DNA from: Balanoglossus misakiensis
Taxonomy: Eukaryota; Hemichordata
DNA length: 64,000 nucleotides
Direction: 5' to 3'
Assembly (NCBI GenBank): GCA_040954595.2
Contig: CM082579.2
Location: forward strand, 10,974,001-11,038,000
Part shown: in pieces, positions 25,601 to 35,038 of the stretch
Layout of the letters: each line of letters begins with the position of its first letter
Numbering within the stretch: position 1 is the stretch's first letter
The notes under the pieces: model-generated
The model's database searches: none
Told to the model about the DNA's origin: nothing
The model's input: the letters and a program-made list of their open reading frames with translations, nothing else
Made by a program: the position numbers and the translations under genes

Positions 25601-25981
25601 TTGGGTACGGGGGCGCCTTGGCCTTTGATGGTCCCGGCGTGTCCGTGGCTGTCCGTGGACGTAGTGGGAAAGAATAACTTTCTGGGTAAAGACCAGAGAA
25701 ATGATGATGCATACAACTACTTTCATACATTCATACATATTCATTTCAGATTAGAGTACACTGTACTGTTGCCATGACACTCCCTCTTATGCACAAAAGT
25801 TTAACATAATATATGTATGGGTGCCTGTGTGTGTCTCAAATACTAAGTTTATTTATTCCTAGTATGTTTACATCATTTATTGATTTATATTTAGATTGAG
25901 CTTATACACACCTTCGGGCGGGTGTTCTTCAAATTCGCCCATGGCAATGTGCTCGGGTTCTGCGATGTCGGTGTCAGCCAT
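2648..25981 (-). CDS. Teneurin-type transmembrane adhesion protein (complete, 39 coding exons)
   Basis: Teneurins are type II membrane proteins that bridge cells through large extracellular RHS/YD shells. Coding exons, 5' to 3' on the minus strand, are: 25981-25912, 25681-25526, 25084-24839, 24741-24540, 24232-24093, 23861-23760, 23343-23239, 23100-23005, 22717-22622, 22280-22176, 21889-21797, 17684-17592, 17342-17238, 16870-16829, 16505-16304, 15869-15750, 15602-15458, 15136-14990, 14826-14711, 14421-14312, 14137-13991, 13468-12657, 12359-12207, 11912-11795, 11388-11164, 10998-10895, 10735-10587, 10374-10160, 9787-9417, 8991-8748, 8375-8291, 8016-7911, 7229-7003, 6795-6543, 6110-5952, 5800-5724, 5398-5248, 5035-4991, 4663-2648. 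All junctions are GT-AG and the phases join without a stop, giving 8,148 nt (2,715 codons plus stop), close to the usual 2,500-2,800. The start ATG has a good context (aagATGG) and an in-frame TGA five codons upstream. Least sure are the 5035-4991 exon and the acceptor at 6110 (6116 is also possible). No frameshift or stop is seen. It is divergent to the gene at 36079. Confidence 0.9.
4991..7229 (-). CDS. Teneurin-type gene: first YD/RHS-shell exons
   Basis: Exons 7229-7003, 6795-6543, 6110-5952, 5800-5724, 5398-5248 and 5035-4991 encode the first part of the YD shell. Repeats such as [40 protein letters not shown] and [20 protein letters not shown] alternate aromatic and Asp-Gly motifs as in RHS/YD repeats. 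All but two of these exons end in phase 0. The smallest, 45 nt, has a weak polypyrimidine tract and is the least certain of the gene. Confidence 0.75.
7911..10998 (-). CDS. Teneurin-type gene: NHL beta-propeller exons
   Basis: Exons 10998-10895, 10735-10587, 10374-10160, 9787-9417, 8991-8748, 8375-8291 and 8016-7911 encode six-bladed-propeller repeats. Visible blades include [82 protein letters not shown] and [31 protein letters not shown] insertion in the fifth blade matches the Cys-rich loop at the same place in teneurins. The NHL propeller is the side domain that binds latrophilin or another teneurin in vertebrates; a partner in this organism is inferred only. Confidence 0.9.
11164..12359 (-). 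CDS. Teneurin-type gene: FN-plug region
   Basis: Exons 12359-12207, 11912-11795 and 11388-11164 encode [20 protein letters not shown], then [38 protein letters not shown] and [20 protein letters not shown]. The IPGTxLxLxYxSxRxxGY, WDGxDxYGxxxxG and GGWSLxxHHxY patterns are those of the teneurin and bacterial RHS fibronectin-plug, which closes the bottom of the YD shell. The 297-nt intron before it also contains a chance Cys-rich frame that I do not count as exon. Confidence 0.85.
12657..15136 (-). CDS. Teneurin-type gene: extra RHS-like module of about 440 residues
   Basis: Exons 15136-14990, 14826-14711, 14421-14312, 14137-13991 and 13468-12657 encode residues about 707-1150. Visible blocks are [49 protein letters not shown] and [14 protein letters not shown], followed by a Cys-containing stretch, the Gly-rich array and a Pro-rich linker. 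From memory of the family, this block order is typical of large bacterial RHS-repeat proteins just ahead of the IPGT segment, and it is absent from vertebrate and fly teneurins. The exon ending at 13991 uses donor GTTAGC, chosen because it is the only choice that keeps the frame into GFNEQELQ. Function is unknown; a structural part of the shell is likely. Confidence 0.8.
12966..13247 (-). repeat. Coding 18/21-bp minisatellite (Gly/Pro/Asp/Ser-rich)
   Basis: Within the 812-nt exon, plus-strand units of 21 bp (ccaccaccacctggactactg, about four copies) and 18 bp (ccaccaccacctggatca and variants, about nine copies) run without interruption. On the coding strand they read as (GGGGSSP)n, ([13 protein letters not shown])n and (GEGGGGP)n. 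The array keeps frame because both units are multiples of three. It forms a flexible linker with no cysteine, and length variation between individuals is likely. Confidence 0.9.
15458..15869 (-). CDS. Teneurin-type gene: transthyretin-like beta domain
   Basis: Exons 15869-15750 and 15602-15458 encode [19 protein letters not shown], then [19 protein letters not shown], then a strand-rich segment ending AVDQK. The VIRGxV...PLxGVxVS...YGYTxTRxDG pattern is the transthyretin-like domain of teneurins and of bacterial RHS proteins. In canonical teneurins the FN-plug follows almost at once. Here five more exons intervene. Confidence 0.85.
16304..16870 (-). CDS. Teneurin-type gene: Cys-rich segment after the EGF repeats
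   Basis: A 42-nt exon (16870-16829) encodes [12 protein letters not shown] and the next exon (16505-16304) continues with [12 protein letters not shown], then about 55 residues ending at VDYFQAE. The DxxDNDxD...DCxDPDCC pattern is the calcium-binding-like, cysteine-rich joint that follows EGF8 in teneurins. The small exon is supported by GT-AG sites and the correct phase on both sides. Confidence 0.85.
17238..17684 (-). CDS. Teneurin-type gene: EGF-like repeats 7-8
   Basis: Exons 17684-17592 and 17342-17238 encode the last two EGF-like repeats, each with six cysteines, in phase 1. Repeat 8 contains [15 protein letters not shown]. With the upstream six they make eight, the usual teneurin number. 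The intron separating them from repeat 6 is by far the largest of the EGF introns because it carries the 3.9-kb fold-back element. Confidence 0.9.
17756..21613. mobile_element. Long fold-back element with inverted satellite arms
   Basis: The left end (aggagataggtgccgttaat) returns as its reverse complement at 21594-21613. The arms stay paired inward to about 19153 on the left and 20562 on the right. Each arm is an array of units of about 170 bp, carrying ctatgtaaaa, ggtgctgattcc, tttttgccca and gaaaacac motifs. The left arm is about 1.40 kb with about eight units and the right about 1.05 kb with six. About 1.4 kb of unequal centre lies between them, with further diverged units on the left and AT-rich unique DNA. 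No transposase frame is seen. It sits in the intron between EGF repeats 6 and 7. I see no clear target-site duplication. Confidence 0.85.
21797..23861 (-). CDS. Teneurin-type gene: EGF-like repeats 1-6, one per exon
   Basis: Six exons (23861-23760, 23343-23239, 23100-23005, 22717-22622, 22280-22176, 21889-21797), all phase 1, each encode one EGF-like repeat of about 31-35 residues with the pattern CxxDCxGxGxC...CxCxxGWxGxxC. Repeats 1, 3, 4, 5 and 6 have six cysteines. Repeat 2 has five: its third cysteine is replaced in GHGYF. In known teneurins repeats 2 and 5 each lose one cysteine, and the free partner makes the disulfide of the dimer; here only repeat 2 does. Six equal-phase exons make repeat gain or loss easy. 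Confidence 0.9.
24093..24741 (-). CDS. Teneurin-type gene: membrane-proximal beta domain (exons 4-5)
   Basis: Exons 24741-24540 and 24232-24093 encode about 114 residues between the stalk and the EGF repeats. The segment EFYF-like [18 protein letters not shown], followed by [19 protein letters not shown] and then [15 protein letters not shown], follows the family pattern of a teneurin domain with a VYGRxxxxPTHxxxD motif and an xSGxWxxxxFN motif. This domain is characteristic of teneurins and is one of the strongest reasons for the family call. Confidence 0.8.
24379..24438. repeat. (ATCA)n / (GTCA)n simple repeat
   Basis: A tetranucleotide tract alternates tcaatcaatca with tcagtcagtca in the intron between exons 4 and 5 of the teneurin-type gene. 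It is ordinary slippage DNA. Confidence 0.9.
24839..25084 (-). CDS. Teneurin-type gene: Thr/Ser-rich juxtamembrane stalk (exon 3)
   Basis: One 246-nt exon encodes 82 residues with very high Thr and Ser content and repeated [11 protein letters not shown]-like strings, placed directly outside the membrane helix. Such stretches are typical sites of dense O-glycosylation and act as extended spacers. It has no cysteines and no recognised fold. It joins exons 2 and 4 in phase 1. Confidence 0.8.
25526..25981 (-). CDS. Teneurin-type gene: short cytoplasmic tail and membrane helix (exons 1-2)
   Basis: Exon 1 (25981-25912) begins [17 protein letters not shown] and exon 2 (25681-25526) supplies the rest of a cytoplasmic segment of only about 52 residues. 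A hydrophobic helix of about 23 residues follows (residues 53-75, rich in Ile, Val and Leu), bounded by a Lys on the inner side. There is no earlier signal peptide, which fits a type II topology. Usual animal teneurins have several hundred cytoplasmic residues with proline-rich motifs. Here an in-frame TGA just before the ATG argues against a longer tail from this exon. A different first exon used in another transcript cannot be excluded. Confidence 0.8.
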
Positions 25982-28668
25982 CTTAGAATGACGTCACTGT
26001 TAAACAGAAGGAAGAAACAGGGATTTCTTTAATAACTGTGTATTGACTAAACACGATCTTAATTTCAACAAATATTATGATGATGTTTTAAAGCACTGAG
26101 TGAAATAGCACCAGAAAGCAACAGACACATTGCCAGCCTGAAGATCCGAGTTTATAAACTTTTATGGTAGATGTCCAAGTCACTGGATTCCAAGGTCTCT
26201 GATAATGAGGTTATTGACACGGATTTGTTGGTGAGATACCGTACGGGTAACAGGGCGTAACCAGGTCAAGGAATTTGGTTGAAGTACGGGTAGCATTGTA
26301 GTACCACATGGTGAAAGCGTGCGACAGGTATGTAATGCTTGCACTTCAACCGATTAACCAACCAGTGCACGTTGTGACTTCACATCAATCAATCTGACAG
26401 ATTTTGGCTGACGAGTGGTTTCTACCCATTCCCGCCTGCACTCAACAACGAAAATGAAAGAACACCGTTATCGAAAGTTTTATATTATCAACTCTGCTCA
26501 CGTGCGGCGCGGGTGAGCTGGAAGACGCTGCATATTCGATATAGAATAGGTTGTTGCCCCAGAATTCTCCCTGGTTGGTTGACCAACACATAAATTTCAC
26601 GAAAATTGGGGGAATGCCCAGCTACACAAAACGTTCTGACTTATTCCCACGAGCGACTATGGCGATGTTTGAGTGAAAAATTTGTATTTTATAGGATTCG
26701 AACATCTACTTATATGGCTCTTGATATGATAAACAGCATGACACAAAAGTCGTATGGAACACAGTAGTACAAATTGACGTGCAAAAATATGTTTGTCACG
26801 GTACATTTTCCCCGTTGCATAACACCAATATGAACGAAATATGTTTAGGTATGCCAGCATTGCATTGAACCCGCAGACATTAAAAACACAGCAAAACAGC
26901 CAACCAGTAGCCATATTTCATCGTATTGCGACACAGACTATGAAATGGGACATGTATGTCATGATATATTGTCCCTATACATGTACTGAACTTGAATGGA
27001 ATATGTTCAAGCATGCCTGCGTTTGGCTGCAGGCATGAAGAATTTTGCTGGTAGGAACGACGTCATTTACTGTGCAAACGCCATCTTTTGTATCTAAGTG
27101 TACAATCAATAGGCAAATTTATGTCTCTAACATGACATCCGTGAAGAGAGAATGATACTTGTACGTACACGCAAAATCGTGACGGGTGATAAAGTATGTC
27201 AATATATCTTGCCACTTTAAACATTTTCACTTTGTCTTTTGAGGAATTCTGTTTTGCATGTCGGCTCAGTTCAATAGGTGTTTGTTTCACCTCAGGTTGA
27301 CAGCACATTTCGTGAAGGACATTTATGCTTTGAGTTTACATTGGTGGGTGTATGCCGTCAAGAAAAGTTTGACCAAAACAATCTCGAGCCAAAACTTTAA
27401 GTTGTAAACGACCACTGTCGGGCACACTTTGAGATTTGAGGTGACCTCCCAAAACCTTAGATTTCCACAATCATTACATCAAGATAAACAAATTGTTAAG
27501 ATTATTATGACAAATGCAAATTATACATACAAAAATCAACAAATGACGTAAATTATTTCTTCCCATCGCGTGTTTTTGAAGGAGTGTCTATACTTATTGA
27601 TAAGCGTTCACCAAATTTCTTCTGGTTTCTTATGTTTTCATGTAGTCACCACTTACTAGCAATCTAGGCGTCAGAGACAATAAACAATACATATATTGTT
27701 GAAAACGATACGAAATATTTCCGCCTTACAACTCTGTACTAACATAATAAACGTCCGACTCATATCTTATTATATGTCCGACAATAAGCACCGGATTTAT
27801 TGTTGAATACGATAAGAAAAATTTTCATCTAATGACGTCATTTTTCATTCGCCCGTTTATTTTTTTTATCTTCTGTCCGTTTTGAAGATATAGGCAGCAG
27901 TTTTAGAGACAAGTCATGTTGGAAAGTGAATTTATACACGAAATTGGCCGTAACGTTGTGAACAGCAATCACACATTGACTATTCTCGAGACCGTGGTAG
28001 TTAATTGATAGTGGCTAAGCTGTATTTGCTTGTCTGGTACTAGTAACTGATGGGCGTAGAGTCAAACCGCCCTAACTGGAGAAGTATCTCCCCCCCCCCC
28101 CCGAAATATCAAATGGGTCACTCCTTAAGGCATCTTTTGTTGAACAGACCGAACTTTCTATTGTAACTACGTGCAGATAGTGCTGAGCGATATAGGACAC
28201 CAACCTAAATGCATATATCGTGACTTAACGACTTTATGCATGGCCCTTTCGATGTCAGCTGGTCACGAGACCATGACTCGGAGCTCTCACGCCTTTTACA
28301 ATTACATACACTTTGGCTAGTATTACGTCATGTTCTAATTCTGGTTTAGTGAAATTGCTAAGCGCGTCCTGGTAATTGGCGTGACTTCATAACCGCATTA
28401 CCACGTTATCGATTTAAATCCTGCCAAGGTGAGTTTCGCGGAAATGTTGACACTGATTCGTCAAAAACAGATTAACGGGCGTGTATACTATTTGCCTTTG
28501 CAAAACAAACGTAATTTGGGCAAACACCCAAATGTGCTGCAATCTACCTGAAACTAGTTCAGCGTACGGGTTTCGCCAACGCGACGTCGAGTTTTGTAAT
28601 TGCAGGGGGCCAGATAGAGGTTGCTGAACCTTGTGGCAGGGCTCCATTTCTCTGGATCTCATTTACGG
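25982..28668. other. Upstream/5' untranslated region of the teneurin-type gene, no further gene seen
   Basis: Immediately upstream of the ATG on the minus strand, ctgtttaacag precedes the short leader, so a 5' untranslated exon may splice in at about 25996. I find no TATA-type promoter that I can defend. The rest is unique AT-rich DNA, with a C-run near 28090, and open frames under 90 codons. Confidence 0.5.
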
Positions 28669-29794
28669 TCGTTCCCATCTGGATTCGAACGATAATGTTG
28701 ATCTAAATGTTATCACACTTGTGTAATTGGTTTGTGAAGTTGATTCCAACTTTGCTACAGTTGTTGTACAGTTTATATGCTTTGCGGCAAACACAAACAG
28801 GATTAATGGTTTCTTACCCGGTAGGATGCTTCGCCAGTTTGTTTAAATAAGACAATAAAACGAGTCAACTGATTGGCGCTACCCTGACTTTATTTAATAG
28901 CCCTGTGTGTGGTAAAAGTTTCGCGGGAATACTGCAAATCCAACGTGTTTAGTCGCTGTCGGTTCAACATGGCCGAGTATATGTTCAAGGTTGAGTTTTC
29001 CTATTATTATCAAACGCGGATTGTGCCAGTCTTCATTTCTGACGAGGACTTTCACAGTATGTCTTATAGCGACTTCGAAAACAGAATCACTAGTGATACT
29101 CCGTATCTGCGAAGGATGGTCTCACTTCGTCTGCAAGTCATGGATTACGAAGGGCAAAGAATTGACCTTCCGACGACAAACAGATTCAGACAACTTATTG
29201 ACGACAACGCATCTAAAAAGGGAGGAACACTCAACGTGAAATTGTTCGTTCTCGACGGTACCTCGCCATCCATAAAACGTTCACATTCTGGTGATTCTGA
29301 GATCGATCACTGTACTCCACAGAGTCATTCTATTGCGAGTAAAAGAACGCGAACTAAATTGCAGTACGCTCAAGATGAAAGGGGACCGGAAGTCAACAAA
29401 CTGAAGCCGACTGATGGACCGACCATAGAAAACCGCCGCGATGTACTTGGTGAAAAACTAGACACTCTGACTAAAGCAAAAATTGTCATGGAACGAGAAC
29501 TGACTGACCTAGCAGTTCGAAGACAGAGAGCAAAAGGGAAGGACTGGACACGCACGCGTAGATAAAAGTCTTGCTTTAGCAAGCAATGTGAAGTGTAAGA
29601 CGATCCTCTTACGACACCCGTAATACCCCACTGTTAGTATTGTAATCAATCTCGATATAACCTCTTTGAATTTACCGCAACATCAACAACTGGGCGCCGA
29701 AACTGAAGTAAGATAAGGAACAACTTGGCAAACCAAATGTGCAAGTATGGTAACATTTAGATCAACATTATCGTTCGAATCCAGATGGGAACGA
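28669..29794 (+). mobile_element. 1.1-kb element with terminal inverted repeats of ~95 bp carrying one gene
   Basis: The sequence tcgttcccatctggattcg and its continuation (28669-28763) returns inverted at about 29700-29794. The outer 55 bp are almost identical; the inner 40 bp are diverged but alignable. The ends are unique DNA on both sides, and I cannot define a target-site duplication. A single intact reading frame (28969-29565) fills the interior. This is the layout of a small DNA transposon or gene-capturing non-autonomous element. No DDE-type transposase domain is evident in the encoded protein. Confidence 0.75.
28969..29565 (+). CDS. PB1-like domain protein inside the inverted-repeat element
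   Basis: The chosen ATG at 28969 has an ideal context (caacATGG); an upstream in-frame ATG at 28909 would add 20 residues. The product is 198 residues. Residues about 1-95 (YMFKVEFSYYYQTRIVPVFI ... TLNVKLFVLDG) show a beta-beta-alpha-beta pattern. It begins with an aromatic-rich strand, has a DEDF and SDFENRI helix and ends in a strand, like PB1/ubiquitin-type interaction domains. A Ser/Lys/Arg-rich linker (KRSHSGDSE, SKRTRTK) could serve for nuclear import. The last 45 residues form a charged helix (LGEKLDTLTKAKIVMERELT), probably a coiled coil. No introns are needed. It may be a transposon accessory protein or a captured host fragment; the family is not identified. Confidence 0.6.
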   Translation: MAEYMFKVEFSYYYQTRIVPVFISDEDFHSMSYSDFENRITSDTPYLRRMVSLRLQVMDYEGQRIDLPTTNRFRQLIDDNASKKGGTLNVKLFVLDGTSPSIKRSHSGDSEIDHCTPQSHSIASKRTRTKLQYAQDERGPEVNKLKPTDGPTIENRRDVLGEKLDTLTKAKIVMERELTDLAVRRQRAKGKDWTRTRR

Positions 29795-29904
29795 TAATTC
29801 AGTTTCATTTGTTTCGTCTTGGACTGTCTGTGACTACACGCCTACATACATGCATGTCTGTCTGTCTGTATGGCTGGCTGGCTGGCTGTGTGTGTGGGGG
29901 GGGG

Positions 29905-30008
29905 TATGTATGTATGTATGTATGTATGTATGTATGTATGTATGTATGTATGTATGTATGTATGTATGTATGTATGTATGTATGTATGTATGTATGTATG
30001 TATGTATG
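29905..30008. repeat. (TATG)n microsatellite
   Basis: About 26 uninterrupted TATG units follow a short CTGG/TG/G tract and end in ATGCATGCATG. Long open frames in all phases (YVCM and HTYI repeats) are artefacts of the period-4 repeat. Confidence 0.97.
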
Positions 30009-30085
30009 CATGCATGTTTTTGGGTGGGTGGTTGTTGGATGGACGGATGGGATGGATGGGTCGGTGGACTGTTGGTTAGGTAATA

Positions 30086-30111
30086 CCATGGAGGTACTAG
30101 TACCTCCATGG
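30086..30111. repeat. Perfect 26-bp palindrome
   Basis: The two 13-bp halves (ccatggaggtact and its complement) meet at a central CTAG with no spacer. It lies just past the TATG array. No transcript or binding factor can be assigned. Confidence 0.85.
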
Positions 30112-33015
30112 GTAATACATATACACAACGTTATATGCAAATCAAGACTATTCCACATGCTTCATGTGGTTGCCACAATGTCATGACTGTTATTTGCTTG
30201 GTGTAGGCCGGCTCAAGCCCCAAGGCCGACAAAACAACTCCACATACACGTATTTACCAGACTACAGAGCCCCCTTTCCCCGAGGATCTGTGAACCCATC
30301 TTACATAATCGTCTGTAGTTGCCAACATGTCAAAATCAAAACCGCTTGCAGCAATCAGATATTTTAACAAGAGCAGGAACATGTGTAACGCCCTCATACA
30401 TCCTCATTTTAGTTTGGTTACGTAATAAATAAAATTATTGTGGTCCCTGGAACCATGGACATGCTGGAACCAAAAGTAACAGTGGTGTTTTATACACCAA
30501 ATTACAGCGTACCTCACGTGTCGGAGTCAAGCGGCGATGGCGTAGAAATTTTATTACCTAGATACAGCAAATGATACGACAATTTTATGACTTTTATTAC
30601 CTAGAGATGAACATCGTATGATCAAGTGTAAGACGTTGAACTTTCTAATTTTAAAAGCTGACTCATTTTAAGAAAGCGGACAAATGGAATTTTGACAATA
30701 TAAATATGAGTGATGTACACTTTTTGAGTGGAATTCGAATTGGAAACAGAGGTTGAGTAGCTAGATGATTATTAAAGATTTGGTTGGAGATCTGAACTTG
30801 AACTCCTGGTGTCTGCCTCAGTTACTGAAAGTATTACGATCCTGAGCGGTACCTCGACAGAATAAAGACTCTACGGACTGACAGTGAGTGAGAGTCTAAA
30901 GTGAGACCGTGACACATGTAATAATTAGATCACCGGTCGTCTGTGATTGATACAATACTCAGCATTGACTCACGAAATCAGCGACTGCGTCCACTGTTGT
31001 GTCACTGTGCATCCATGTACAAGGATTGTTTACTGTGGCGTTTTTCCTTGGGTGGTGGTTCCTCGCTTCTGTACCGGGATTGGCGCGTAGGTGTTGCTGA
31101 CCACTTCGGTGCTTTGTAGAGTTGGCCCTGCAGTTGCAGTGCTATCAGGCAGAATTCTTGCTGTTGTGCTGTACACTGCTTCGACTTCAACATACATACA
31201 CGTTGATCTCGTTTGCTACAGTCATAAACTGTAGAAGGTGACTACCCTACCCGACTGAGTATTCGGTGCAGTTGACTTGACCTGCCAAACCTTCTTTTCA
31301 GAAAGTCCTTGCTATTGTCCTCGTGCGTTCCACATAAATATTTAGCCGATCTGGCCTAGGCTCGTATTTTGGGGACGGGCTACTTCGGACCACCCGTCTT
31401 CCTTGGGAAAGTTACGTGTTTGTGTTTTCACTAGTTGCATCCGGGCATGTGACCAGGCAGGAAACGCCAAGTTTTCGGAGGCGTTAAGCAGCCCGATTGG
31501 TCATTGGGTGACTCTGGTCGACTTTGGCAATCTCTTTCAGCCAAGCAAAGGCGCGGATGACCAGTTGAAGTCCAGTCCATGTTATTTTGTAAGCGTACCT
31601 ACCATGGGAGGATAACTTCGCGGGGTTTCATCTGCAGTCCTGCCACTAATATAGGTCTTCAAAACAAGGTATGTTCAGAGTGAGTGACGGTGTCAGATGA
31701 AGTATTCTCACTTGCAGACCAGCATGTATCGATGCACCAATATTGAAACCGCAGCCAATATTTGTATCGACGCACGAGTCAAAAAGCGTCGGGGTTTTTG
31801 TTGACATCGGCGTTGCAGGAAAATTCGAGTAAGGGTGATTTCGGAAGGCCTACGTTTAATCATGCGTAATGTAGAAAAGCGTGCAATTGGCACAGTTTAA
31901 TATTACGTTCACTGCTTATGTTGTTGTGATAACCACCGCCGGTAACATCCTTTTGTTGTGCCAGGTAATACTACCCGGAAATAAAACAGAAAGAAAGAGT
32001 GCCCGATCATTACGTAATCGTAAAAGGTTCTTTAGAATTCTGCCGTTCTGATACTGCCAGGCCTCTACCTACCTGTAGCAGGTAGTGTGCATTAATAAAA
32101 CATGGTGGGTTTGTGCTGACAGGTATTGTGCATTGGCTAAGGTGTTTAATTGATAGCAAAATATTTCACTATCCTGCAATTGTATTCAACAGTTGTTTAA
32201 TATGCATCCTCCAATGACGCAATCGTTTGTCATTTTGAAAACCTCGCATCGAGTCTCACAAATGGGTGTACCGTGAGTGAAACGTCACAGTATCTACAGT
32301 ATTTTAGGTCGACGACTGCGTGTGTTGCTGCCCTGAAGCGTGAAGAAGGTTCTTGTCAATTCATTAGTGAAGGGCGTTTATGGCATACAGGTGACCGCAC
32401 TGTTTGAGTCTGAACGAAGTAAATACACGCGCGAAACTTTAACTTCGTGTCTGACCATCTGCCCCCCCCCCCCCGTTGGGGGATTACTTGCTCACATCTG
32501 AGGTAACTACTTTCAAATCTAGCACATGGATAATGCAGTGTCTTGAACTGCGCATGCACCATGTTATTTATGCCATACGATCCCTGGTGCCGATTAAACG
32601 ACTATTCTGTTGCCGAACTTCCAGACTCTCACATACTGTCGTACCCGAAAGTTGAGACCAAAATGGCCATTGCCCTATTTTACGCTGTTAAACAAGTTTC
32701 TTTGATACTAAATCTTTCTGTGGAAACACTACGCATGAACACGTGACTGCCCATCTAATAGGTCTCCTGACCAACAGTCGCTTAGTCGAGTATGGTTTGC
32801 GGTTTTGTGTGTGTAGGCCTACTTTATGTCCCTTTTATGTCCGTCTCAATAAAATTAGTTGGTTTAGTAGTTCAATGTAACCATTCTTATATTTCGCTAC
32901 GTTAGAATGTATGCTATGGCTAGACTTCGCAAAGCGATCGCATCGACGTACACTCACTCCAATTACGTTTTACAAATGTTGCTGAACTATAATATGCTTA
33001 GTTGTTGTATTTGAC

Positions 33016-33075
33016 CACGGTCACTCCACACACGGTCATGAATCTAAGTGGGGTCTTTTGTGTGGAGTGACCGTG
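33016..33075. repeat. Short inverted repeat, 17-bp perfect arms
   Basis: The sequence cacggtcactccacaca at 33016-33032 is exactly complementary to 33059-33075, with a 26-bp loop. It could be the core of a decayed miniature element; no target duplication is seen. Confidence 0.75.
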
Positions 33076-34852
33076 ATTTGACATGTATATCAGCATGATA
33101 CTGAATACTGTGTGCCTTTTCTCCTAAACTTCTGATGCCTGTAAATAGGCAAGGACATATCGGATCGTCGTAACTTATTATATTTTCAAATCCGATTCTA
33201 CAATGTTTTACAAACGAAAAATTAACCGGACGATAAACTTCTCCCAGTCGGAATAAATGGCAAGTGAATTGGCTCCAGTGAGATTACAGAATCATTTTAT
33301 CACCTGAATGTTTAAATTGTTCTCTATGATGAAGAGCCGGTACAGGTATTTCGGAATAAAAATCAAATCCTCGCTATACGTGCTCTATGAATACTCTGTC
33401 GCGCGTGTCCAGGGCACTGGCCGTTCTGAGTTTGCTCAATGAATATGCAGGCCAAGGCAGGGAGGTCTGAGGCTAAAATAGCTCAGACGACCGTCGACAC
33501 TCTGAACACAGAAAGTGTGCCCAGGTCGTCCGACACTGGTGTGCGTGGAGCTACATGTGGCTTCGCCCTGCGTACAGGTTTGTGCGTTCAAGGCGTTACA
33601 CGGTCTTCACCACTGTGGTCTCCACTGCAGGCGTCTATGGTGTCTCCATGGTGAACCATACCGTGATCCTTGTATTGGCCTCTCTGCTGTGAACACAGCG
33701 TGATGGGCCATGGAGACGGTAATTTGAGAGTGCTAACTTTCAGGGTGTACTGTACTCGTTTGACCCCAACAACTCTTTCTACCCTAGTGCATATATACTG
33801 ACCCCTTCACGCTCCTCGCGGGCGAACTAAAGATTCGCTGTCCTCCCGTTAAAATTTTCAAGGTATCCATCCGCGACGCACCTTGGTTAAGACACAGACA
33901 AAGAGCTGCCTGCTTTGCGTTAAAGCCTCCAGAGCTGCCACTTTTTGCATTATTTTCATGATTTTATTTTCCAACTTACATTGGTCCATCTGAATAAGCT
34001 TACTAATGGGTACACATGAACACCTTATCGATGCCCGATTGTGACTGTATGAAATTGCTATGTATTAAAGCGGTGTCGCACCGATTTAATCCGCCTCCAT
34101 ACAAACAGTACGCAGCTATCGTGGTATGCGTCGCCAAGAGATGACAAACTGATGCAAATGCAAGTATTATGGCTTAAAGGTGGGGATTTTAGAGGATAGG
34201 GAATATTTTTGAAGTATTTTACTGTAGAAAAAATATGTGAAATTCGGCAGCTATAGGGGCTTTAAAGGAACGGGCAATAAGCATGCGTATTGCGTGAGGG
34301 GCAGTTACTTGTATGTAAATCAGCTTGACAAATATCGTCGCTGACCGAGAAATACGCGCGTATTTATTTGGGTCGACACGTTCCCCAAGGCCAACCTTGC
34401 AAAACTATGTGGACCAGACGTCGCTTGACTGCAGAAACCACTGTAGTTTACAGGTGATCACACAGCACGATAAAATGTCGACCAGAGACCTGGTCCTCGG
34501 ACAAAAGAACGATTGTAACCAAGCAATATGAAACGTTGATTTTCCAATAGTTGTGGTCATTTTACTAATGTCCATGATCCGAGGTTACCCCAGCCTCAGC
34601 CCTGCATGAACCATTCATATACAGACGTCCGCACAAGTTGTGAAAGTGATGCGACGGCCGTGATATTTCGAGACCCGAACGGAAAGTTTGTTGAAAGTTC
34701 GTAGCGTCATTCTATTACAGATAACCATGTACATGTATAGTCGGAAAAACAATCTACTCAAACAAAAGAGCTATTTAAAATTATACATAACTTATCATGG
34801 GTTTTTTTAGCATAAGGAGATCGAAAGAATTTAACAAACGCCACCCCATTTT

Positions 34853-35038
34853 AGGGACTGGTCAGTTTCTTCGGCCTGGGGATGGAATCTATTTCGAGAT
34901 ATCAAAAAGTGACTGACGCCCCCTCCCCCCCCCCACATTGAACATGGAAAGTGGGTGGGAACCCCCCCCCCCCCATCAGCCAATTCCAAAACATGATTCC
35001 ACCGCCCCTCCACAGGCCGAAGAAACTGACCAGTCCCT
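34853..35038. repeat. Inverted repeat with 25-bp perfect arms around C-rich DNA
   Basis: The 25 bp at 34853-34877 are repeated as the exact reverse complement at 35014-35038. The pairing continues imperfectly inward (ggatggaatc against gattccaccg). The loop carries two C-runs of about 10 bases. It looks like a small fold-back element of about 190 bp. Confidence 0.75.

Noticed and set aside
29805-30186. Several long open frames over the (TATG)n tract
   Set aside because: A period-4 repeat without stop codons is open in all frames. The products are pure YVCM or HTYI repeats with no other support.
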